In this document: in pieces, positions 44,065 to 53,126 of the stretch
How the letters are laid out: each line of letters starts with the position of its first letter
Position numbering within the stretch: position 1 is the first letter of the stretch
From: Eucommia ulmoides
Lineage: Eukaryota; Streptophyta; Magnoliopsida; Garryales; Eucommiaceae
Direction of reading: 5' to 3'
Assembly: GCA_016647705.1 (NCBI GenBank)
Contig: CM028330.1
Span: 34,795,534-34,859,533, forward strand
Length of the DNA stretch: 64,000 nucleotides
Notes under the pieces: model-generated
Seen by the model: the letters and a program-made list of their open reading frames with translations, nothing else
Told to the model about the DNA's origin: nothing
Database searches by the model: none
Made by a program: the position numbers and the translations under genes

Positions 44065-47000
44065 ATGATTTTTTTTGTAGGTGAAAAAGGAAAGGACAAG
44101 ACAAAGAAAATTGGTCCCAGAAAAGCAAATCCAGTTCCCCCCTTTCGAAGTCCGATCTTTACACGCAGTCGAGCACAGACTCATTCCAGGATGACATCAG
44201 AAAGTAATCCCGAATCTCCCCGAACGACCCAGATAGCTCAGATGCAGGAAACTATTGACAGGTTGATGGAAAGGATCAACGAACTTAGCCGACCTCAGGA
44301 GGTGCCTATTCCTCCGTCCAACGGGACTCCTGTGACTGAATCCCCAAATGGAAACCCTGCAAGTATTGGGATGGAGAACTCAGGGCCGAATCCGAACCAC
44401 GTCGGCCCGAACTTTGCAGTACCGGTCTACTATGGACCTCAGATGGGCCCTCATCCTTTCGCCTATGGAGCTCCGACATATCCCATCCAAGGGCATGTCT
44501 ATCAGGCCTCGCCAGAGGGCTAGGCCCCCGCCGCCCCGCAGATCCTCATTCACCCGGAGAGGGTCGTTGCTCCACCAAACAATTCAAATGATAGCCAACC
44601 GGCCCCAGCTATTGAAACTAAAAACAAAGAAGAGAATGGCCCTCCACCGGCTTGGCTTCTGAAAATGGAGAAATTGGAGAAAACTATGGAAGAATGGCAA
44701 AAGGAGAAGCCGTCCAGGAAAGCGACGTACAAGGAGTTGTCAGCACCACCCGGGATTGTGTACCCGAAAAATTTTGTGGTTCCAGAGTTCACAAAATATG
44801 ATGGCACTGGCCCTCCAGAATGGCATGTCAGTATTTACAAAGAGGAGTTAGGAATTCATGCTCGGAACGAAGACCTTTGCCTAAAGATGTTTCGGAGATC
44901 GTTGAAAGGACCGGCTCTCAACTGGTACATGACCCTGGAGCTATCACAGATTAAAACATTTGAAGATCTGGTAGAGGCCTTCTGTGAACAATATGTGTAC
45001 AATAGGGATGCCGCGCCAGACCGCAATACCCTCTACCAGATACTGAAAAATAACGACGAAAGTTTCTGGAGGTATACTGCTCGTTGGAGGGAAGAGGCTG
45101 CCAAAGTTGTCCCTAAGCTGAGCGAGGAGGCTCAGTTAGAGATATTCAAGTCAATTCAGTCACCGCCGTTCTATCGAGATCTCTCGAGCATAGCAGTGGT
45201 TTCTTTCGGCGATGCGATCAAACAGGCCGAGGTGACGGAAGAAGGAATAAGGAGCGGGAAAATTGAAGGGGCCCAATCTAATCTGACGAAAAGGTCAGCC
45301 CCGCCAAAGATAAAAGAAAATGAAGTAGCTGTTGTCGTTTTCCCTCGGCAAACCCATTACCAGAACTACCCCCAAGCTTCTTGTCCCCAGAACTACCCAA
45401 ACCAGAACAACCAATATCACAACTACCTTCCTCAAAATCGCCAAAACCAAAATTATCCTCAAAACCAACCCTATTCCCAAAGCCGCCCCCGCTATTACCA
45501 AAATGTACCTCCCCCTTATCAAAACCACATTCCCCAATATTACCCTCAAACCTACCCAACACCCTCTTACCATACCTATCAACCACGCCCAAACACCCCA
45601 CCTCAAATTCCTAACCGCACTCCAAGGTCAGGAACCCAATACCACCAAGACCTTCTACCTCATGCTACTGGGGGAAATTTCCAGAACGACAACAGAGAAC
45701 TACAAGACCTTCCAGTTTCGATCACCGAGTTGTACCGGAATTGTTTGAAGCAGGAGATGCTGACGCCCCTTCCATTCTACAAAGTTAAACCTGGGAGTAA
45801 AGCAGCTTCTTCAAATGCTTTCTGTGAATACCACTCGGGAACCAGAGGACATGCGACTGAGCAATGCTTTCAGCTAAAAGACAAAATCCGGGAGTTTATA
45901 CGAACCGGAGCCATCACGTTTCCTAAAAAACCTGAGGCCGGTACACCAAATTGTCAGCAAAATCCGTTGCCTGAACACGCCTCCTCAGGAAGTGGCGTCA
46001 ATCTAATTTTCACAGAGGAGGTCGAAGAAGAAGTTGATGTGATCGATATCGGTGGTGTTTATTTACACCCGGAGGTTCTCTACAGAGGGTTCGAATTACA
46101 TCTAGAAAGGGTAGCCCAAAAACTGGAGAAATCTCTAGTTTTGTCTTTCCCAATCCAAAAGATGGTGGAAAATCTCAATAAGGTTCCATGGAATTATGAG
46201 ATCGTCGCTAAAACAGGAGAAGGAGAAGAATTGCCAATCTCAGTAGGAGAAACCAGTGGAATCACTCGATCTGGAAGAGTGTATACGCCACAGGATTTGA
46301 TCAGGATTCCTGTGAGGGAACCAAGAGGGGCCTTGAAAAAGCCAGTGTCAGAACCGGAGGCTCACGACTTCCTAAAGGCAATGAAGAATTCAGAATACAA
46401 GATAGTGGAGCAACTCAGCAAAGCACCGGCGCAAATCTCGATCCTCTCACTACTCCTATCCTCAGAAATACATAGACAGGCACTGCTGAAAGTCCTAAAT
46501 GAAGCCCACTTGCCCAGCACGATCTCTCCGGAGAAGTTTGTCACTCTGGTCGAGCAGGTCCTAGGATCTAACACCATCACTTTCACAGATGACGAGATGG
46601 ACGATGATGGAACAAGTCACAACAAGCCTTTGAATATCACGGTCGAAAGCCATGGAATGTTCATAGCTCGGGTGCTGATTGACAATGGATCGGCACTAAA
46701 TATATGTCCTTTGTCGACCCTGGAAGAAATGGGGATAGATCTATCACAGGTTCGATCGTCTAAGACGGTTATCCGAGCATTCGATGGGGCTAGGAGAGAT
46801 AGCGTTGGAGAGATTGACCTGCCAATTGAAATTGGTCCAATACAGTTCAATGCGAAGTTCCAAGTGCTCAATATACCTGCTTCGTACAACCTATTGTTGG
46901 GGAGGCCATGGATCCATAACGCTGGGGCAGCGCCTTCATCTCTACATCAGAAGATCAAGTTTATCATTAATAACACACTGTACGTGATCAGGGCTGATTC

Positions 47001-47598
47001 AGATATCATACCTTTCCATCAAGCGATAAGTCGGCATGTCCCGTTAACAGATGAAGGAAAGGAGAATGAGAAGATTGAAGCCTCCTATCACGTGTTCGAC
47101 GTTGCGAATGCTACCTTTGTGAAGGAAGGAGGACACAAGATGACACCATCACTGTCTAACACTGTGGCCTTCGTTGCTAAAGAAATGAAGTCTCGGGGTT
47201 GCATTCCCGGGAAAGGTTTGGGCAAGAATCTAGACGGAATTACAGAACCGATAGAAGTCAAGGAGAAGAAGGGGAGATTCGGATTGGGATACGAGCCGAC
47301 AAAAGCAGACAGAGCGAAGTTCTTCCGGAAGAAGAGGGATGGATCCCCAGACAACCAGCCAATGAAAATTCCGCATATCCGGGTCATTTTCCCCTATCCA
47401 GCAGAAACCCTCAACAAAGGGAAGGAGACCGCAGGATTCAAGTTGCACCCTGAGAGAGTAATGATCAAGGAAGCTGTGAATGTAATCATGAGAGACGAGG
47501 CAGGGCCAAGTCATGGGTCTGGTATTCGAACCAAGGGAAAAGAAAAGCTGCAGAATTGGGATTCTTGTTCTCTCCCAATTCGCCAGGCGTTTCGGTAA
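44065..47598 (+). CDS. Tat/Ogre gag-protease with G-patch, one internal amber codon
   Basis: One reading frame runs from 44065 (or the ATG at 44191) to TAA at 47596-47598, broken only by TAG at 44521-44523. The second half (from 44665) is 977 codons. It contains a retrotransposon gag domain (about residues 50-200 of that part), then a long Tyr/Pro/Gln/Asn-rich low-complexity segment (230-330). A zinc knuckle variant follows, CEYHSGTRGHATEQC (about 386-400). The aspartic protease site is LIDNGSAL (about 670), with DNG where most retroelements have DSG or DTG. A G-patch follows (about 825-880; SRGCIPGKGLGKNLDG). Gag forms particles and binds RNA; protease matures the polyprotein. The terminal codons are followed by a likely splice donor. 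Confidence 0.9.
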
Positions 47599-47748
47599 AC
47601 TTAGGGAGATTTTCTGTTAGTCATCCCTCCATCTACCTTGCCTTCTAGATGGAAAGGGATTTTGCTTTGTAATGGTTTTTTATATTTAATGAATGCAATT
47701 CTGTTTTATCCGACATATGGTTTAAATGTTTAAATTTTATGCTTTCAG
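47595..47748 (+). other. Probable intron between protease and reverse transcriptase
   Basis: Donor CG|GTAAAC overlaps the TAA that ends the gag-protease frame. The acceptor is TGCTTTCAG|G. Removal of these 154 bp would eliminate the stop and put the upstream frame in phase with the pol frame (codon split CG/G, then ATG at 47750). Ogre elements are known to carry an intron at this location. Unspliced RNA would give gag-protease only, so splicing could set the gag:pol ratio. Inference from sequence; no transcript data. Confidence 0.75.
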
Positions 47749-47749
47749 G

Positions 47750-50700
47750 ATGTCTAAAACACCAGTGTATGATGCATGCGATATAACTGAGCCAGAGTGC
47801 GATAAGTATGATTTCAATGCAGAACCAGACCATAACCCGATGGGAGTGGAAGCAGAAGATGACTCTTGCCAGCCAGACGATGGTGAGATCCGAAAAGCTT
47901 TCACGGAGTTCGAGAACAAGCCGATTCCCAGTAACGATGAGATCGAGTTGATAAACTTGGGGACCTCGGAAGAGTTGAAGGAAGTAAAGATTGGATCAGC
48001 CCTCATGACTCTAGAAAAGAAAGAGTTGACAACGCTCTTAATTTCCTACCAAGATATCTTTGCCTGGTCCTACGATGACATGGTAGGACTGGACAAGAGT
48101 ATCGTGGCCCATAAGCTACCGCTAAAGCCGGGGAGTGTACCAGTCAAACAAAAGTTGAGGAAACTGAGGCCCGCTGTCAGGCTCGAGGTCAAGGAGGAGA
48201 TCGTGAAGCAATTCAATGCCCGAATTATTGAAGTCTGTAACTACAGTGAATGGCTCTCAAATGTCGTTCCCGTGCCAAAGTCCTCGGGAAAAATCAGAGT
48301 CTGCGTGGACTATCGTGATCTCAACCGGGCGAGTCCAAAAGATGATTTTCCATTGCCAAACATTCACATCATCATCGACAATACTGCGGGGCGAAAGCTC
48401 TATTCTTTCGCCGATGGGTTCTCTGGCTATAATCAGATTCTGATGGATGAGAAAGATCGAGAAAAGACAGCCTTCACTACCCCATGGGGAGTCTTTTGCT
48501 ATAGGGCGATGCCTTTCGATCTCAAAAACGCCGGGGCAACATACCAAAGAGCAATGACGACCCTCTTTCATGATATGATGCACAAGGAGATGGGGGTATA
48601 TGTAGATGACATGATCGTTAAATCACAGGAGAACGAGGATCATCTCTGCCATTTGAAAAAGATGTTCGACAGACTTCGAAAGTACCAGCTCAAGCTCAAT
48701 CCAGCAAAATGCGCATTTGGGGTGGCTTCCGGAAAACTTCTTGGTTTCATGGTAAATCGCCATGGAATCGAGATTGATCCTGCAAAGACGAAGGCCATTC
48801 GTGAGATGCCGCCACCGAGAAATGAGAAAGAAATCCGAGGTTTTCTGGGGCGATTAAATTTCATAGCCCGATTCATCTTCCAACTCACTGCCACTTGTGA
48901 GCCAATCTTCAAGCTACTTCGAAAAGAAAGTGACGGGCGATGGAATGCAGATTGCCAGAATGCCTTGGAGAAAATTAAAGTCTATCTAACGAACCCTCCC
49001 GTTCTAGTGCCGCCTCGGGAGAAGGTTCCGTTATTACTATATTTGTCAGTTCTCGACTCCTCCATGGGAGCTATTCTTGGGCAACTCGATAAATCTGGAA
49101 AGAAGGAGCAAGCCATCTACTACCTCAGCAAGCGCTTCACGAAGTATGAGGAAAATTATACCTTGCTGGAGAGGACCTGTTGTGCATTGGCTTGGTCCGC
49201 TCAAAGACTGCGCTATTATATGCTCCCACTGACTACCTACTTGATAGCCAAGATGGATCCCTTAAAATACATCTTCGAGAAGCCGATTCTGTCAGGAAAA
49301 GTTGCAAAATGGCAGATGCTGCTGACGGAGTTCGATATCATCTACAAGACCCAAAAGTCAGTGAAGGGTCAGGCGATAGCAGATCAGTTGGCTAGTTGTC
49401 CAGCTCAAACGGATAACCAGCCTCTTGAGACGCTATTCCCTGACGAGTCGATTCGTGCGGTGGATGAAGAAAATGAGGAAACAGTCTGGAAAATGTATTT
49501 TGATGGAGCAGTGAACTCTCGAGGGGCTGGAATTGGATCCGTTCTGGTTTCTCCGGGCAAACAGCATTATCCAGTGGCTTCCAAGTTGAAGTTCCAGAGC
49601 ACAAATAATCGAGCTGAGTACGAAGCCTGTATTCTGGGACTCCAGCTGGCTGTCGATATGAAAATCAAAGAATTGCTAGTGTTCGGAGATTCTGAGCTGA
49701 TAATCAATCAGGTGACGGATAAATATGCCACGAGAGATCCGACCTTGATAGCCTATAACAATCACCTCCTGGAGTTGTGCGAGCAATTTATAATAATAGA
49801 ATTTGAAAGCATACCGAGGCTAAAAAATGACTTCGCCGATGCCTTAGCTACCTTGGCATCTATGATATCTATCACTCGAGAGGATGATGATATCATTCTG
49901 GTGGTGATCCGAGTTCAACGCCGACCGGCCCACTGCTGCCAGCTTGAATCTGAGCCAGCCAAAGACCCGTGGTACCATGACATAAAGAACTTTCTGAAAA
50001 ATCAGGAGTATCCGGAAGGGGCATCAAGTGTTGATCGGAAAACTCTCCGGAGGTTAGCAGGCCAATTCTTCCTAAGCGGGGAGACACTGTACAAACGCTC
50101 CCCTGACATGGGCCTGTTGAGATGTGTTGGAGTCGAAGAGGCCATCCAGTTGATGAAAGAGGTCCATGGTGGCATATGTGGACCTCACATGAGCGACTTC
50201 ATGCTTGCCAAGAAGATCCTGAGGACCGATCATTTTTGGCTAACGATGGAAAGCGACTGCGTGCAGTTTGTTCGAAGATGCCATAAGTGTCAGATTCATG
50301 GTGATCAAATCCATGTCCCACCTTCGCACCTTCATTGCTTGGCGGCCCCATGGCCCTTCTCAATGTGGGGTATGGACGTTATTGGGGAAGTTACCCCTAA
50401 GGCGCCGAGTGGTCATCGCTTTATCCTGGTGGCAATTGATTATTTTTCCAAGTGGGTAGAAGCTGTTTCCTTAACCCGAGTGACTCAAAAAATAGTAGCT
50501 CGATTCATCAAAGAAAATATTGTGTCAAGATACGGTTTGCCGCAAACATTGATAACCGACAATGCTAAAAACCTGAAGGGTTCAGAAATACAGAAAATAT
50601 GTCAGCAGTTTAAGATCGAGCATAAAAACTCAGCGCCTTACCGTCCAAAAATGAATGGAGCAGTGGAAGCCGCCAACAAAAATATAAAGAAAATTCTCCG

Positions 50701-51217
50701 GAAGATGATTGACAATTATAAAGAGTGGGATGATATGCTGCCATATGCTTTGATGGCTTACCGAACCTCGGTTCGGACCTCGACAGGGGCAACCCCCTAT
50801 CCTCTGGTTTATGGCACAGAAGCGGTGATACCAGCCGAGGTGGAAATTCCATCTCTACGAGTGCTTATAGAGGCCGAGCTTGATGAAACTGAATGGGTAC
50901 AACAACGGTTGGACCAACTTTGTTTAATCGATGAAAAGCGGCTGACAGCGATATGCCACGGACAGTGTTACAGACAGAGGATTACTAGAGCTCATGATAA
51001 ACAGGTATACCCTAGAGTCTTCAAGGTCGGTGAGTTAGTATTGAAGAAAATCTTTCCTTTCCAAGATGAAGCTAAGGGTAAGTTCGCGCCAAATTGGGAA
51101 GGTCCTTTTGTTGTTCATAAGGCTTTGAGCGGTGGAGCGTTGATTCTCCAGGAAATGGATGGTGATGTATTTCCCGAGCCCCTAAACTCGGATTCTGTAA
51201 AGAAATACTTTGCCTAA
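47750..51217 (+). CDS. Tat/Ogre pol: RT, RNase H, aRNase H, integrase
   Basis: The open frame extends from 47726 to TAA at 51215-51217, without lesions. RT occupies about residues 150-330 of the 1163-codon frame, with CVDYRDLN and the catalytic YVDDMIVKS (about 292). A first RNase H follows (about 440-520), with LDSSMGAILGQ where the first catalytic aspartate motif should be. Then comes a second, archaeal-like RNase H (about 585-720; KMYFDGAVNSRGAG, FGDSELII, NDFADALA). The integrase has an H-H-C-C finger (ending RCHKCQIHGD), catalytic blocks GMDVIG, ITDNAKN and NGAVEAANK (about 880, 944, 979), and a C-terminal domain with GKFAPNWEGPFVV. The dual RNase H is a known Tat-lineage trait. It is expected to be expressed after splicing from the gag-protease frame. 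Confidence 0.95.
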   Translation: MSKTPVYDACDITEPECDKYDFNAEPDHNPMGVEAEDDSCQPDDGEIRKAFTEFENKPIPSNDEIELINLGTSEELKEVKIGSALMTLEKKELTTLLISYQDIFAWSYDDMVGLDKSIVAHKLPLKPGSVPVKQKLRKLRPAVRLEVKEEIVKQFNARIIEVCNYSEWLSNVVPVPKSSGKIRVCVDYRDLNRASPKDDFPLPNIHIIIDNTAGRKLYSFADGFSGYNQILMDEKDREKTAFTTPWGVFCYRAMPFDLKNAGATYQRAMTTLFHDMMHKEMGVYVDDMIVKSQENEDHLCHLKKMFDRLRKYQLKLNPAKCAFGVASGKLLGFMVNRHGIEIDPAKTKAIREMPPPRNEKEIRGFLGRLNFIARFIFQLTATCEPIFKLLRKESDGRWNADCQNALEKIKVYLTNPPVLVPPREKVPLLLYLSVLDSSMGAILGQLDKSGKKEQAIYYLSKRFTKYEENYTLLERTCCALAWSAQRLRYYMLPLTTYLIAKMDPLKYIFEKPILSGKVAKWQMLLTEFDIIYKTQKSVKGQAIADQLASCPAQTDNQPLETLFPDESIRAVDEENEETVWKMYFDGAVNSRGAGIGSVLVSPGKQHYPVASKLKFQSTNNRAEYEACILGLQLAVDMKIKELLVFGDSELIINQVTDKYATRDPTLIAYNNHLLELCEQFIIIEFESIPRLKNDFADALATLASMISITREDDDIILVVIRVQRRPAHCCQLESEPAKDPWYHDIKNFLKNQEYPEGASSVDRKTLRRLAGQFFLSGETLYKRSPDMGLLRCVGVEEAIQLMKEVHGGICGPHMSDFMLAKKILRTDHFWLTMESDCVQFVRRCHKCQIHGDQIHVPPSHLHCLAAPWPFSMWGMDVIGEVTPKAPSGHRFILVAIDYFSKWVEAVSLTRVTQKIVARFIKENIVSRYGLPQTLITDNAKNLKGSEIQKICQQFKIEHKNSAPYRPKMNGAVEAANKNIKKILRKMIDNYKEWDDMLPYALMAYRTSVRTSTGATPYPLVYGTEAVIPAEVEIPSLRVLIEAELDETEWVQQRLDQLCLIDEKRLTAICHGQCYRQRITRAHDKQVYPRVFKVGELVLKKIFPFQDEAKGKFAPNWEGPFVVHKALSGGALILQEMDGDVFPEPLNSDSVKKYFA

Positions 51218-51272
51218 TAAATGTCCTTATTTTCTAAGTAAGTTTATTTCAATTTGTGATTATCTGTTGCTT

Positions 51273-51322
<50 letters not shown>

Positions 51323-51973
51323 GAAGAAAAAATACAGCTCGAACATGGTGAAAACTCGAAAGGGAGCTATGAGAAAAATGTAGAGACCGTGTCGCAAAAA
51401 AAAAAAAAAAAAAAAGAGGAAGAACAGTTAGATCACTCCTAGGGGCATTTTTGGAATTCCCACTACGGTTGACTTCCATTGACCGTAAGACTTTTTTGTG
51501 TTCGGAACTTGATGGATTTGAGCAAGAGTTGGAATCTGTGAAAAGGAACATCGAATATGGCTCAAATTTGCATTGAAATCATACTTGTCAGACAATCCGG
51601 CTTGAAATCTCGCAGTCAACATATCTGGTGATAAAGATACCTGTTTGGGGTAAGGTTTTACACGTTTTTCCCATATTTGGTTAAATCAGTTTTGCAGGAT
51701 TTGAAAAATACAAAGCAAGCAGGAGTATGTGATTCTCCTAAGCACTGAGGATGCCTAGTAGAAAAGAGAAAGTGAGAATCGGCGGGTGCAGAGAAATAAA
51801 GGCTGATAGGGATGTTGTCCAAAAAACCAGACCTTGCCAATAACCCGGAGAAAACCTCCAGAAAGTACATCTCTAAGATTGACGGAAGGACGAGACGGAA
51901 AAATCTCCCGATACTGTCCTGTGACCCGAGAAAGTCAAGCGCCATCAAATGAGGGATTGCGACGGAAAAGGGG

Positions 51974-52255
51974 GGACGGAATTGCGAGTCGTAAAGAGTG
52001 ACAAGTTTTTCAAACTAAATTTTCGTGTTACATGTGTTTTTTGTTCAATTACAGGGTTTTCAAAGGACATGGAAGCATGGATTTCTCTCTCACAAAGACT
52101 TCTTACCTTCCGGTTGGACGGAATTGCGAGTCGTAAAGAGTGACAAGTTTTTCAAACTAAATTTTCGTGTTACATGTGTTTTTGTTCAATTACAGGCTTT
52201 TCAAAGGACATGGAAGCATTGACTTCTCTCTCACAAAGACTTCTTACCTTCCGGT
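51974..52255 (+). repeat. 142-bp tandem duplication
   Basis: The units starting GGACGGAATTGCGAGTCG at 51974 and 52116 are nearly identical to CTTCTTACCTTCCGGTT, differing by a few bases and a T-run length. Confidence 0.95.
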
Positions 52256-52558
52256 TCAAATTAGAAACTTTTTATTGCTAAAAGTTCCAAAGCTCTAAAT
52301 GAGCGTCCAGGTATGCGTTTTGCCCTGAAAAGGGCGAAAAGTGAACTACGCTAAACTTGATCCTCGGCATAATATTAAGGTACGTAGGCAATCTATAAAT
52401 GTTCGGTCATCTGAGAGTTCGGCTGGGGCACATTTATATCTTTGCTCTCTCATTCTGACTCAGTCACAAGTTAGGGCATATTTTATACTCTTGAACTTTC
52501 TTTAGGCCCCTGGTCAAGAGGGCTGGGGCACGAATAATTTTTATTACTTTAAACAATC

Positions 52559-53010
52559 CTCTAAACAGACACATGTTCGTCATGAGTATTATCAGGAGTC
52601 ATTTTTTTATTACTCTAAACGATCCTCTAAATGGACACGTGTTCGTCATGAGTATCGTCAGGAGTCATTTTTTTACTCTAAACAATCATCTAAACAGACA
52701 CGTGTTCGTCATGAGTATTGTCAGGAGTCATTTTTTTATTACTCTAAACGATCCTCTAAATGGACACATGTTCGTCATGAGTATCGTCAGGAGTCATTTT
52801 TTTTTTTACTCTAAACAGACACGTGTTCGTCATGAGTATCGTCAGGAGTCATTTTATTACTCTAAACGATCCTCTAAACGGACATTTGTTTATCATGAAC
52901 ATCGTCATGAGTCATTCTTTTATTTTTCTAAATGGACACTTGTTCGTCATGAGTCTTCTTTTATTACTCTAAACGTACGCTTGTTCGTCATGAGTCATTT
53001 TATTTTATTT
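52559..53010 (+). repeat. Array of ~65-bp repeats
   Basis: About eight units, each with CGTGTTCGTCATGAGTAT then CGTCAGGAGTCATTTTTT and ACTCTAAACGATCCTC. They alternate slightly (CTAAACAGACAC versus CTAAATGGACAC), suggesting dimer amplification, and decay toward the 3' end. Confidence 0.93.
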
Positions 53011-53113
53011 GTTCTATTATTAGAAAATAAACTAAAAAATAAATAAAATAAAAAATGGGACGATCAAAATGACGTGGTCTTTTATCTTTGTCAAGCAAGT
53101 GAACTTGCATGAC

Positions 53114-53126
53114 AAAGAGGGGCAGC
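53114..53126 (+). promoter_or_regulatory. Polypurine tract
   Basis: AAAGAGGGGCAGC lies directly before the 3' LTR; it is the plus-strand primer site. Confidence 0.85.

Larger units (their letters stand above)
51218..53113 (+). other. Repeat-rich tail between pol and the 3' LTR
   Basis: 1.9 kb without supported coding. It holds A tracts (51275-51313, 51398-51415), a 142-bp tandem duplication and an array of ~65-bp repeats. Long non-coding or extra-ORF regions here are common in Tat elements. An antisense frame at 51658-51948 is short and unrecognised. Confidence 0.7.

Noticed and set aside
45278..45748. Long frames on both strands overlapping gag
   Set aside because: Shadows of the Tyr/Pro/Asn/Gln-rich low-complexity part of gag; biased composition mirrors the real frame.
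51249..51551. Antisense phenylalanine-rich frame
   Set aside because: Translation of long A tracts on the opposite strand.
52573..53046. 157-codon open frame after pol
   Set aside because: It is the translation of the ~65-bp tandem array (recurring VMSIVRSHFF); no domain, no conserved start, better explained by repeat periodicity.
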